Source: Methanothrix sp. (GTDB taxonomy: Archaea > Halobacteriota > Methanosarcinia > Methanotrichales > Methanotrichaceae). From it: a stretch of 33,309 bases of DNA. Where the stretch lies: contig WOYM01000097.1 in the NCBI GenBank assembly GCA_011620785.1, forward strand, positions 1 through 33,309, given 5' to 3'. The notes beneath the pieces were generated by a model. It searched no databases. It worked only from the letters and a program-made list of their open reading frames with translations, and was not told the origin of the DNA. Shown here one piece after another: positions 24,769 through 32,839 of this stretch (position 1 is the stretch's first letter; each line of letters starts with the position of its first letter). Position numbers and translations under genes: made by a program.

Positions 24769-25431
24769 ATGTTTGAGTCTCGAGTTGTCTGCATCTGCGG
24801 CCTTCCAGGAATTGGAAGCGTGGGAAAAGTGGCTGCCGACTACCTAAGCAATGCTCTGAAATGCAGTAGCATTAAACCGTTCTATTCCCACAGTTTTCCG
24901 CCCCAGGTAATGGTTTCTGATGGCCTGGCGGAGCTCATGCATGCAGAGCTATTGCGTTCCCAAGACATGGCGAACATATTCGTGCTCTCCGGGGATACCC
25001 AGCCTCTGGATGTGCAGGGGATGTATCAGCTGGCAGGAGAGATTTTGCAGGCAATAGAATCTGAAGGGGTAACGGATGTGATAACCCTGGCCGCATTTGT
25101 GGGAGATGCGACTGCGAAGATACTCGGCTCGGCCACAGATCCTGAATCGGCAGCTATTCTCCATGATTCTGGGATTCCCCTGCTACGCAGCGGAGCTATC
25201 GGCGGGATGAACGGCCTTTTGGCAGGGCTCGCGCCCCTCTATAATATGAGAGGCTTTTGCCTGTTGGGAACAAGCTCAGGAGCCGATCTGATAGATATCC
25301 CGGCGGCCACAAACCTTCTTTATGCCATCAGAGACCTGTTCAAGCTCGATCTTGATTTCTCCCTGATGGAGTCGATCCTCAATGAGCCGGATGAGCCCGT
25401 CCCGGAAGAAGTGGACATGAACTACTGCTAA
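24769..25431 (+). CDS. PAC2 family protein (proteasome assembly chaperone-like, COG1938)
   Basis: This 220-residue protein belongs to the archaeal PAC2 family, related to eukaryotic proteasome assembly chaperones. The opening CICGLPGIGSVGKVAADYL, the FVLSGDTQPLD strand and the GGMNGLLAGLA and LLGTSSGADLIDIPAA segments are typical. A TATA element at about 24733-24744 lies 25-30 nt before the ATG, so the transcript is likely leaderless. Its stop overlaps the convergent DUF89 stop by 2-3 nt. The last 15 residues are acidic (EPDEPVPEEVD). Archaeal members have no proven role in proteasome assembly; the presence of PAN 5 kb away is suggestive only. Confidence 0.85.
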   Translation: MFESRVVCICGLPGIGSVGKVAADYLSNALKCSSIKPFYSHSFPPQVMVSDGLAELMHAELLRSQDMANIFVLSGDTQPLDVQGMYQLAGEILQAIESEGVTDVITLAAFVGDATAKILGSATDPESAAILHDSGIPLLRSGAIGGMNGLLAGLAPLYNMRGFCLLGTSSGADLIDIPAATNLLYAIRDLFKLDLDFSLMESILNEPDEPVPEEVDMNYC

Positions 25432-26294
25432 ATTAGCCTAGCTACCAGCGATCCCCTTGGAACGGCCATTTTAGCCGCCACAGGCTCGCACTTGGCTCGC
25501 AGTATGTAGATCAGCCTGCCCTTCAGCCTCTGATCGAACTCGGACATGGTCTCGAAGTTGCCCATGCCCTTGGACAGTATCAGCCATTCCGGATCGAATA
25601 GAAGGACCGAGGCCTCTGGGCTCAGGTGCTCAAGTGCCGTTCCCACCACATTGCCGGTTGGTATCACATCCACGTCAGAGAAGCTCTTAAATTCATCGGC
25701 GGTGACATCATTGATGATGGGCTCGGACTTCGATCCCACCACCACGGTCTTGCCCATCTCCTTTAGCTTCTCGATTACGAATAGATCGAATATGACCTCG
25801 CCGCAATTGTCTGTCAGATAAAGTATCTTGTCAAAAGACTGGAGCCGTCTTTTCAATTCAGCCATATCCGCATGCAGGTTCTCTTGAAGGGTGTCAGCAA
25901 AGACCCTGCCGAATGTCAGGTTATCAAAATCGTGGCCCTTGACCCCAAACTCCATGGAGTTGGCAGCCGAGGCAATTCTGATCAGGGCCTCGATCTTATC
26001 CTGGGACTGTTCATAGAACTCCATTGCCCGCGGCAAGAGGTCCCTTGCCACCCGATTGCTCTCCTCCTTCAGTTCCCGATATGGATCTGAGCTTCCGCTT
26101 CGCCTTTTAATGATGAGCTCTCTTTCCGTGCCCATAAGAGCCGGAACACCGCCCTTATGGCAAGCCATGAAGTCCAGCAGCTCCTCTACTGCCGCTTTCT
26201 TATCCTCCTCCCGGGTGAAGACCATATCGCACTCGAACTTCGCCCGGTCCAGAAGGCAGGGATAACAGTTGGAGGCCACCCTCAATACGGCCAC
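25428..26294 (-). CDS. DUF89 family metal-dependent phosphatase (ARMT1-like)
   Basis: This 288-residue protein matches archaeal DUF89 proteins, which include metabolite damage-control phosphatases acting on sugar phosphates and related metabolites. It carries the N-terminal CYPC pair of the archaeal subgroup, the metal-binding LTDNCGEVIFDLF loop and the C-terminal LSKGMGNFE motif. It is soluble. Its start lies 13 nt inside the end of the upstream HDAC-family gene, so the two are probably translated together from one transcript with the AMP phosphorylase. The physiological substrate is unknown; a role in clearing side products of phosphosugar metabolism would fit the AMP phosphorylase neighbour. 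Confidence 0.85.
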   Translation of the reverse strand: MAVLRVASNCYPCLLDRAKFECDMVFTREEDKKAAVEELLDFMACHKGGVPALMGTERELIIKRRSGSSDPYRELKEESNRVARDLLPRAMEFYEQSQDKIEALIRIASAANSMEFGVKGHDFDNLTFGRVFADTLQENLHADMAELKRRLQSFDKILYLTDNCGEVIFDLFVIEKLKEMGKTVVVGSKSEPIINDVTADEFKSFSDVDVIPTGNVVGTALEHLSPEASVLLFDPEWLILSKGMGNFETMSEFDQRLKGRLIYILRAKCEPVAAKMAVPRGSLVARLI

Positions 26295-27127
26295 CTTCCC
26301 GACAGCACCCGAACGATATCGGGAATGACCCTCTCACCTACGTGCACACAGGATCCGCCGCTGAGAACGAAGACCAAACCCTTATCGCCCACAGCTTCCT
26401 TTACTATCTGAGCCATCCGGTGATAGGCCTCGAAGGTTAGGTTGAACCCACCGTAGTCGTCCTGATGGGAGTCGTGCCCGAAGATGACAAAGGCTATCTG
26501 AAAGTCGAAGTCTCTTGCCAGCTCCAGACTGCTCTTGAGGGCAGAGAGGAATCTCTCATTATCTGCTCCGAAGGTGAGGCCGATATCGTAATTGTTCCTC
26601 AGTGGATCATGCTCCTCACCGGTGCCGCTGTGCAGGTTGATGTGAAATACATCTGGATCGTCCCTGAAAAAGTCGCGCGTACCATCGCCGAAATGGGGAT
26701 CCACGTCCACTATGAGAAAGCGCTCGAAGCCCATCTCCTCAAGACGCAGTATGGCGATCGCTACGTCGTTGAAGTAGCAGAATCCCCAACAGCTTCCTCT
26801 TGAAGCATGGTGCCCGGCGGTTCCGGTGAAGGCGAAAGCGGACTCTGCCTGGCCAGAAGCCACCATCTCTGCGGCCATCATCACGCTCCCTGCGGACAAA
26901 ATGGCCACATCCCGGTATTGATCCGTCTCCATGTTGGCCATGTGCGCCTCGGTATGAGCCTTCGCCACCAGCTCTATTGGAGCGGGTTTGGCCCGAAACA
27001 CCTGCACCTCAACCCCGTCCACCAGCCCGGACTCCATCAGCTTCTCGAAGGATGGTTGAATCCTTTCCTTCAGAACGCTAAAGCCATGCCTGCCGAAATC
27101 CTCATGATATGTAATTGCAACCTTCAT
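26282..27127 (-). CDS. histone deacetylase/AcuC-family protein
   Basis: This 281-residue protein has the arginase/deacetylase fold: TGTAGHHASRGSCWGFCYFND (catalytic His pair), VDVDPHFGDGT (Asp and His metal ligands) and FGHDSHQDDYGG (third metal Asp). The family removes acetyl groups from lysine or small amines. The expected GGY near the C-terminus, whose Tyr assists catalysis, reads SGGSCVHVG here, so the catalytic mechanism may differ or the substrate may not be acetyl-lysine. It is shorter than typical AcuC (about 380). It follows AMP phosphorylase by 17 nt and overlaps DUF89. Deacetylation of the acetyl-CoA synthetases is an attractive idea but unsupported beyond family precedent. Confidence 0.85.
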   Translation of the reverse strand: MKVAITYHEDFGRHGFSVLKERIQPSFEKLMESGLVDGVEVQVFRAKPAPIELVAKAHTEAHMANMETDQYRDVAILSAGSVMMAAEMVASGQAESAFAFTGTAGHHASRGSCWGFCYFNDVAIAILRLEEMGFERFLIVDVDPHFGDGTRDFFRDDPDVFHINLHSGTGEEHDPLRNNYDIGLTFGADNERFLSALKSSLELARDFDFQIAFVIFGHDSHQDDYGGFNLTFEAYHRMAQIVKEAVGDKGLVFVLSGGSCVHVGERVIPDIVRVLSGRWPY

Positions 27128-27144
27128 AGGGCGACCCCCAAATT

Positions 27145-28659
27145 CTAAAGCTCGGTTATGCGGGGATACCTCTCCAGCAGCATTCCTTCTACCACTATTG
27201 GCATAGACCTCTTGGCATCCCTGACTGCGCTATCCAGCTCCCAGTCCGATGAGGAGCAGATGGTGATCAGAGGCTCGCCCTTCTTCACCCTCTCACCCAT
27301 CTTCTTGTGGATTATGACTCCCGCTTTCTGGTCCGAGGGGGCTCCAGCCATGCGAGCCACCTCTACAAGGCGTTTATTGTAGAAGGCCACCACATATCCT
27401 CCTGCCGGAGCTAAAATTTCCTCGCAGTTCTCGCCGATGACGATATCCTCGCTCTTCACATTGGGATTGCCTCCCTGGGCTGCGATGATCTCCATCAGCT
27501 TGGCATGAGCCTTTCCACTGGTGAGGATCTCTTCTGCAGCAGAGTAGCCTTCTCCCCGTCCTGCCACTCCACCCATCTCCAGCAGTATGCCAGCTAATGA
27601 GAGGCTCTTTTCCCTCAGGCTATTTGGACCCGGCTTATTCTCCAGAAGGGTAAGCGCCTCACGCACCTCCAGAGCCGGTCCTATGGTTCTGCCTACGGGA
27701 GAGCCTCCAAAGGTCATGGCGCATTCCACCCGAATTCCCAGCTTATCACCCAGGTCTATCAGGTCCTTGGCCAGGGTCCTGCCTTCAGCTGGCGTGGGCA
27801 GCTTTGTGCCCGGCCCTACGGGCATATCCACTACCACTGCGTCAGCGCCCACGGCCCCTTTCTTGGCCATGATGGAGGCCAGCATCTGGCTATATGGGTC
27901 TATGGATAATGCATACTCCGCTTTTATCAGCTTATCATCTGCAGGGGCAATATTTGTAGCTCCGCCCCAGACTATGACTCCGCCCACCTTCTCTGTGATC
28001 TCCTTGATCTCTGCCGCACTGAACTCCACCGGGGCCAAGACCTCCATCAGGTCGGCTGTACCGCCCGCCCCGGTTATGGCCCGAGAGCTGGTCTTGGGAA
28101 TGAGAAGGCCTGATGCTGCTACTATGGGCACAATGAGAAGGGATACTTTGTTCCCGGGAACGCCACCGATGCTGTGCTTGTCCATGACCGGATGGGTGTC
28201 ATAGTGGATCCGCTCTCCGGTCTCGATCATCGCTTTGGTCAACCAGACCACCTCCTCAGAGGACATGTTATGGATATAGGAGGCGGTGACATAAGCAGCA
28301 AGCTCAATGTCGCTGAGGTTGTTGTCCACGATGTCCTGCACAATGGTTCGGATCTGATCCTCGCTCAGCTTCTCGTTATCCATCAAGCTTTTGATATGAC
28401 AGATGGAAGCAGGCCTCGGTGCAGGCAGGATATCCACATCCACAGGATTATTGAGATCCTTAAGAGCCTCGGTGAAGATCCCGATCTCCCCAGGCTTGAC
28501 CATCTGCATGGTGGTATCAAGCAGGGCGGTGGTTGCAGCCCCCTTGGCCCTCACCCGGACCCGGTCTCCAGGATTCAAGCCCCTCTCCCGGGCATCAACG
28601 ATATTGAGCATGACTTTATGCTGACCTATCTCTATGTCAAAGGGTCGAACTAGCAGCAT
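27145..28659 (-). CDS. deoA: AMP phosphorylase
   Basis: This 504-residue enzyme belongs to the archaeal AMP phosphorylase family, which converts AMP and phosphate to adenine and ribose 1,5-bisphosphate, the first step of the pathway ending in type III RuBisCO. An N-terminal ~85-residue domain precedes the thymidine phosphorylase-like part, as is usual for the archaeal form. Motifs include MDKHSIGGVPGNKVSLL, KTSSRAITGAGGTADLMEVL and GAVGADAVVVDMPVGPG. GAGGT lies 8 nt before the ATG. It begins 2 nt after the upstream nucleotidyltransferase stop. The acetyl-CoA synthetases release AMP, which makes AMP disposal metabolically relevant here. Confidence 0.93.
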   Translation of the reverse strand: MLLVRPFDIEIGQHKVMLNIVDARERGLNPGDRVRVRAKGAATTALLDTTMQMVKPGEIGIFTEALKDLNNPVDVDILPAPRPASICHIKSLMDNEKLSEDQIRTIVQDIVDNNLSDIELAAYVTASYIHNMSSEEVVWLTKAMIETGERIHYDTHPVMDKHSIGGVPGNKVSLLIVPIVAASGLLIPKTSSRAITGAGGTADLMEVLAPVEFSAAEIKEITEKVGGVIVWGGATNIAPADDKLIKAEYALSIDPYSQMLASIMAKKGAVGADAVVVDMPVGPGTKLPTPAEGRTLAKDLIDLGDKLGIRVECAMTFGGSPVGRTIGPALEVREALTLLENKPGPNSLREKSLSLAGILLEMGGVAGRGEGYSAAEEILTSGKAHAKLMEIIAAQGGNPNVKSEDIVIGENCEEILAPAGGYVVAFYNKRLVEVARMAGAPSDQKAGVIIHKKMGERVKKGEPLITICSSSDWELDSAVRDAKRSMPIVVEGMLLERYPRITEL

Positions 28660-28661
28660 TT

Positions 28662-29600
28662 TTATAACCTCTTTTGAGTAGCTTTTTCAAGCAGCGAAAG
28701 CGATCTTATCCATTCTCCCCGCGCTTCGCGGGTGGTTCCCACCACAAGCCGAAGACCGTTGGCAGTCTCCTCCAGTACGCCCTTGGCTTCTATCCTCTCT
28801 CCAGGGAGGGCCTGGCCGGCGTAGGTATGAGTGAAGCAGAGAATCTCCTTTACCTCCGGATGATCCAGCCGGAAGATGGCGGGGCTGTCAAAGGCGAACT
28901 CGCAATCTGTAACCTGAGCCTCGACCAGCCCCTGGCCGACGGGACGGCCCTCATCCAGCGGCTGGATCTGGTTCCAGTCGCGGGTGAAGAGCAGATCGAA
29001 GTAGGTGCCGTCGATCATGCCCCGGTTTCCTTTTCTCTTCTCATGGAGCATGAACTCCTCCAGGCTGATCTCGGGTTTTCTCTTGGCGTAGATTTTTTTC
29101 CAGGTATCTTCATCCAGGTCCTGGATGACACTCTCTCTCTTTGACCGGTCCACTATATCCCTTGCCTTCCACCACATGGGACCATAGACCACGAAATCGA
29201 TATCCGAAGCAGGTGCCTGCAAGCCTATGAGCCTGGAGCCGGTGATTCCCATCTCCTCCCAGGGCAGACCCGCTTGATTGAGGATGAGGGCGATCTTCTC
29301 TGTCTTGGGATCCTTCTCTGCCACAGCTCTCAAGCCCTGGGAGGGATCGTAGAGCCGTAGGACATCGGATTCGGGGACCACATGAAGGTCCTGAATATAA
29401 TCCGGCCTATTCTGGCGCAAAAAATCGAATGCCTGGTCGAAGTCCATCTTTCGGTAGCGTATGCCTCCGACAGCACGCTCCCCTGACGGATCGGGAATGT
29501 AGCGGAGCAGGGAGCGGAGTCCGTGAGGGTGGTTGTAGTCCGAGACAGCAAAGATCCAGCCCTCATTGGTTTCGAAAAAGTCTCTGATCCGGGCCTTCAC
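28662..29600 (-). CDS. predicted nucleotidyltransferase (COG1665 type)
   Basis: This 312-residue archaeal protein has a polymerase-beta-like nucleotidyltransferase signature in the middle: ITGSRLIGLQAPASDIDFVVYG (Gly-Ser then Asp-x-Asp). It is flanked by an N-terminal domain of about 120 residues and a C-terminal beta-rich domain. It starts with GTG overlapping the Sua5 stop codon (GTGA) and stops 2 nt before AMP phosphorylase, so it is part of a tight operon. The substrate is not known. Placement beside Sua5 suggests a link with tRNA or nucleotide metabolism, but this is only context. Confidence 0.72.
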   Translation of the reverse strand: MKARIRDFFETNEGWIFAVSDYNHPHGLRSLLRYIPDPSGERAVGGIRYRKMDFDQAFDFLRQNRPDYIQDLHVVPESDVLRLYDPSQGLRAVAEKDPKTEKIALILNQAGLPWEEMGITGSRLIGLQAPASDIDFVVYGPMWWKARDIVDRSKRESVIQDLDEDTWKKIYAKRKPEISLEEFMLHEKRKGNRGMIDGTYFDLLFTRDWNQIQPLDEGRPVGQGLVEAQVTDCEFAFDSPAIFRLDHPEVKEILCFTHTYAGQALPGERIEAKGVLEETANGLRLVVGTTREARGEWIRSLSLLEKATQKRL

Positions 29601-30169
29601 TCTATCGCCTTCAACGCTTTGTCCAGGCCAGCGCCCGGCCGGATGATTTTTCTATTCTCCAGGTCCAGGAGGGTTGAGGGCTGGCAGTATTTGCATCTGC
29701 CACCGTCCACCACCAGCTCTACTCGATCCTCTATCTCTTTTGAGACCTCCTTAGCGCTCACCGGCGCTGGCTGGCCGGTGCGATTGGCGCTTGTGGAGGT
29801 GATCGGTCCGGACTTATCGATTATCCTGAGGGCAGACTCGTGGTCCGGGAACCTGATGCCTACCTGGGATGAGCCGGCGGTGAGAATGTCCGGAACTATG
29901 CTCTTTTTTCGCAGCAGGATGGATATCGGTCCCGGCAGAAGATCCTCCAAAATGTCCATGTCCTCATCGCGAACCTCGGCCACGTCTCTGAGCATCTCCA
30001 GGCTCGAGACCGCCAGAGAGATGGGCATGGAAAGAGGCCTTTTCTTGATCAGAAAGACCCTCATAACTGCCTGCTCATCCAGAGCATTGGCCCCCAGGCC
30101 GTAAACGGTCTCAGTGGGATAGACTACCACACCCCCTCCAATGATAAATCGAGCTGCACTGGGTATCAT
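29597..30169 (-). CDS. threonylcarbamoyl-AMP synthase (Sua5/YrdC/YciO family)
   Basis: This 190-residue YrdC-domain protein makes threonylcarbamoyl-AMP from threonine, bicarbonate and ATP, the activated donor for t6A in tRNA. Typical stretches are VVYPTETVYGLGANA, KKRPLSMPIS, DLLPGPISILL, VGIRFPDH and TSTSANRTGQPAPVS. It lacks the extra C-terminal Sua5 domain, so it is the short YrdC/TsaC-like form. The gene sits 3 nt after MBF1 and overlaps the nucleotidyltransferase by 4 nt. Its product feeds the tRNA pathway that the CDKAL1-type enzyme elsewhere in the window completes. Confidence 0.9.
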   Translation of the reverse strand: MIPSAARFIIGGGVVVYPTETVYGLGANALDEQAVMRVFLIKKRPLSMPISLAVSSLEMLRDVAEVRDEDMDILEDLLPGPISILLRKKSIVPDILTAGSSQVGIRFPDHESALRIIDKSGPITSTSANRTGQPAPVSAKEVSKEIEDRVELVVDGGRCKYCQPSTLLDLENRKIIRPGAGLDKALKAIE

Positions 30170-30172
30170 GGA

Positions 30173-30661
30173 TTATTTCCGCTTGATGTTGGCTATGTCC
30201 CCTAAAGTGAGCCCCCTGCCGGAGCCTCCGGACTTGACCTGAGCCTCGCTGGCCTGATCGGTGAGCTTGATCTTAAGCTCCCTCTCCAGCTTCTTTCTGA
30301 CTTCATCCTCAGGTGAGATATCCTCTCTCTCGATCTTCTTCAGGAGCGTGGCCTTCTCCTTGATCCTCGCTCCCAGCTGCTCTGGCGTGAGTCCCAGGCC
30401 CTCCCGAGCCTCTCTGATCTTGCGCCCGAAATCCGGAACCAACTCCACCAAATCCTTGAACTGGTCGCGTGGTTTAGGCCTCATGACGGTGAAGGCCCTC
30501 TCCACAGGAACCATCTTCCGCGGAACTGGTGTCCATTTGTCCTCTGGTTTTCCGAAGCGCGCACAGCTCTTGCAAACTTCCATAGTTGATCGGTCAATAA
30601 CGATCTTTTGGGGTGAACCTGAGATTTCGGCGCCGCAAATCTCACATTGCTTCTCGGTCAT
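30173..30661 (-). CDS. multiprotein bridging factor 1 family transcription factor (archaeal MBF1)
   Basis: This 162-residue protein has an N-terminal zinc ribbon (CEICGAEI and VCKSCARFG pairs), a Lys/Arg/Pro linker and a helix-turn-helix of the HTH_3 type (FGRKIREAREGLGLTPEQLGARI). Archaeal MBF1 is thought to touch the transcription or translation machinery. ATG 30661 is chosen over TTG 30685 because family members begin next to the zinc ribbon and the TTATTAAA element about 30 nt upstream predicts a leaderless mRNA. It is divergent from PAN with only about 63 nt between them, and heads the run of genes down to DUF89. Confidence 0.9.
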   Translation of the reverse strand: MTEKQCEICGAEISGSPQKIVIDRSTMEVCKSCARFGKPEDKWTPVPRKMVPVERAFTVMRPKPRDQFKDLVELVPDFGRKIREAREGLGLTPEQLGARIKEKATLLKKIEREDISPEDEVRKKLERELKIKLTDQASEAQVKSGGSGRGLTLGDIANIKRK

Positions 30662-30724
30662 TTCGGAAACCTTTATACGGGTCAAAGTTTAATAACCTTT
30701 GTAATTATGGATAGTGGAGAAGGC
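30662..30724. promoter_or_regulatory. divergent promoter region between MBF1 and PAN
   Basis: A near-symmetrical TTTAATAA (30688-30695) is about 30 nt from the MBF1 ATG. For PAN, CTTTATACG (30671-30679) is better placed, giving a start of transcription near 30702. GTGGAG at 30714-30719 lies 5 nt before ATG 30725. The two TATA elements overlap in space, so the genes may compete or be co-regulated. Confidence 0.5.
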
Positions 30725-31942
30725 ATGAATGAGTCACAGGCTGGCGCGGATTTCTCGCGCTACATCCTGGACCGGATGCGCCAGCTGGAGGAGCGTAACC
30801 TGGCGCTGCGTGAGCAGAAGGACCGCGTGGAAGGCGAGAAGAGGCTCATAGAGAACCAGAAGCTCAAGTTCGAGCGTGAGGCCCGGAAGCTCAGAAGCGA
30901 GCTGGAGCGCCTGCGCGTCGGTCCGATGATCGTGGGAACCATCGTCGATGTTCTGGATGAAAACCGGGTTATCGTCAAGAGCAGCACCGGCCCCAGATTC
31001 GTTGTTAGTTTATCCCAATTCATAGAGGAGGAGATAAAGGTCGGGGCTCAGGTAGGCTTAAATCAGCAGTCATTCGCGGTGATGTGCGTTCTGCCCTCTC
31101 CCCGCGACCCGGCGGTATTCGGCATGGAGATCGAGGAGGCTCCAAATGTACAGTTCTCTCAGATTGGCGGTCTGGACACCCAGATATCCGAGATCAGGGA
31201 GATCGTGGAGCTCCCCCTGAAGCGACCAGACCTTTTCACCTCGGTTGGAATCGAGCCGCCCAAAGGAGTTCTCCTCCACGGCCCACCAGGCACGGGCAAG
31301 ACCATCCTGGCCAAGGCAGTTGCTCAGAGCACTGAGGCCACATTCATGCGGGTGGTGGGCTCGGAGTTCGTGCAGAAGTACATCGGAGAAGGGGCACGCC
31401 TGGTCCGCGAGCTGTTCGAACTGGCCAAGAGCAAGTCCCCAGCGATAATATTCATCGATGAGCTTGACGCCATAGGCGCCCGCCGCATGGATGGTGCGAC
31501 CAGCGGGGATCGGGAGGTTCAGAGGACCTTGATGCAGATCCTGGCGGAGATGGATGGCTTTGATGCCAGAGGGGAGGTCAAGCTGATCGCTGCCACCAAC
31601 CGTCTGGATATGCTAGACCCAGCTCTCCTCCGGCCAGGCCGCTTCGATAGGGTGATCGAGATTCCCCTGCCCAGCAAGGAGGCGAGGGAGTCGATTCTCA
31701 AGATCCACACCCGGGGCATGAACCTGGACCGGGATGTTAACCTGCGGCTGATAGCCGAGCTCTTAGAGGGCTCAAGCGGAGCTGATCTGAAGGCGCTCTC
31801 CACTGAGGCGGGCATGTATGCCATCCGGGAGGAGAGGACTACCGTCTACCAGAGCGACTTCGAGAGGGCAGCAGCCAAGATCCTGCTCAAAGAGAGGAAC
31901 CAGATGGCTGAGCCTGAGGGGCTCATTCAGCAGTACATCTGA
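30725..31942 (+). CDS. pan: proteasome-activating nucleotidase PAN
   Basis: PAN is the archaeal AAA+ ring that unfolds proteins and feeds them to the 20S proteasome. Visible parts are the N-terminal coiled coil (LEERNLALREQKDRVEGE and following), the OB-fold segment (VDVLDENRVIVKSSTGPRFVV), Walker A GPPGTGKT, Walker B AIIFIDELDAIGA, and the ATNRLDMLDPALLRPGRFDR second region of homology. ATG 30725 has a GTGGAG binding site; ATG 30707 would add six residues. The C-terminal tripeptide reads QYI, so the penultimate Tyr of the HbYX gate-opening motif is present but the hydrophobic residue before it is Gln. About 405 residues, normal for PAN. Confidence 0.95.
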   Translation: MNESQAGADFSRYILDRMRQLEERNLALREQKDRVEGEKRLIENQKLKFEREARKLRSELERLRVGPMIVGTIVDVLDENRVIVKSSTGPRFVVSLSQFIEEEIKVGAQVGLNQQSFAVMCVLPSPRDPAVFGMEIEEAPNVQFSQIGGLDTQISEIREIVELPLKRPDLFTSVGIEPPKGVLLHGPPGTGKTILAKAVAQSTEATFMRVVGSEFVQKYIGEGARLVRELFELAKSKSPAIIFIDELDAIGARRMDGATSGDREVQRTLMQILAEMDGFDARGEVKLIAATNRLDMLDPALLRPGRFDRVIEIPLPSKEARESILKIHTRGMNLDRDVNLRLIAELLEGSSGADLKALSTEAGMYAIREERTTVYQSDFERAAAKILLKERNQMAEPEGLIQQYI

Positions 31943-31981
31943 AGCATCGAGAAGCACGAGCGCAATTGAATACCCAAGACT

Positions 31982-32458
31982 GTGATCAGATCAGGCGATC
32001 AGTTCATAGCCGGCCGCTCCGGTGGTGTGGTCGGGGCGATCATTCCCTGGCGCGGCGGCTTTGCGGGCGTGGCTCCTGCCCATATTTTTCAACAGGTGGG
32101 GACAAGAGAGTTGAGAGTGGGTGGGATCACCTGCCGGGTATCCTATATTCCGGATGATGCCGATCTGGCCTTTTTTCCCATTCACGCTCCCTGCCAGTTG
32201 ACGGCTCTGGGCAAGCCTCATCCGGGCGATGCAGAGCTCGTGAACGCCCGCCATTCCATCGCCTGCCGGGTATCCGATTCCTCCTGGTCGATCGTATATG
32301 TCATCCTTCCTCCTGGGGACCTGCCGGGACCTGGGGATAGCGGCTCAGCCCTGGTGCAGGATGAGAGGGTTGTAGGGCTGCTGCTCTCCTTAAACATGCA
32401 CACCTGCCGGGGGACAGCGGTATCGGCGGAGATGATAGAGAGGGAGATCGGGAAATGA
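31982..32458 (+). CDS. predicted small trypsin-like serine protease
   Basis: This 158-residue protein is not one I can name, but it has the order and motifs of a chymotrypsin-fold peptidase: His34 in GVAPAHIF, Asp61 in DDADLAFFP, and Ser120 in PGPGDSGSALV followed by a VVGLLLSL strand, as in the GDSGSP...VGI pattern of the family. It is about two thirds of trypsin size, with no signal peptide or membrane segment, so it should act inside the cell. GTG 31982 is the only likely start since a TGA lies 12 nt upstream in frame. It follows PAN by 39 nt on the same strand and may share its transcript. Activity and substrates are inferred from motifs only. Confidence 0.6.
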   Translation: MIRSGDQFIAGRSGGVVGAIIPWRGGFAGVAPAHIFQQVGTRELRVGGITCRVSYIPDDADLAFFPIHAPCQLTALGKPHPGDAELVNARHSIACRVSDSSWSIVYVILPPGDLPGPGDSGSALVQDERVVGLLLSLNMHTCRGTAVSAEMIEREIGK

Positions 32459-32578
32459 TGCTGGGTTCTTCGCTGTTTTCTATGCCACTATCTCTCTCCC
32501 GTTTTTGTGATTCTGTCCCTCTGGTAAAATTGAGATTATTGTACATTACCAACACAATTTAGCGAAGAGCAAAATATT

Positions 32579-32839
32579 ATGAGAAAGTATGAACAGGTGG
32601 AGATGGAAGGAGCTGGGGCGGCTGCAGCCATAGAGCAGGCCGGATGCCAGGGAATTACCACCAGATTCATGATGATCCGGGGGATCTCAGATCTGCCTCG
32701 TGCCAAAGGGAAGAATAAGGGCAGAAAAGAGCGAGATGCTTGGAAGGCTTACGCATCCAATGCAGCTGCTGCTTTTGTAATGGGATGGATCGCTGAGGGG
32801 CTGACGATGCCGCCTTCGGCTAGAACTCCCGATTTATGA
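32579..32839 (+). pseudogene. C-terminal remnant of a nucleoside phosphorylase/MTA-SAH nucleosidase-type domain
   Basis: The 86 residues match the end of PNP_UDP_1 superfamily proteins: VEMEGAGAAAAIEQAG (the active-site E-M-E), FMMIRGISDLPRAKG (the R-G-I-x-D catalytic segment) and DAWKAYASNAAAAFVMGW. Intact proteins have about 150-200 residues before this point; here only weak similarity can be followed in frame upstream to about 32533, where a TGA closes the frame. There is no clear ribosome binding site. It is therefore a truncated gene. Such domains also occur fused to signalling or defence proteins, but its original partner cannot be told. Confidence 0.75.
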
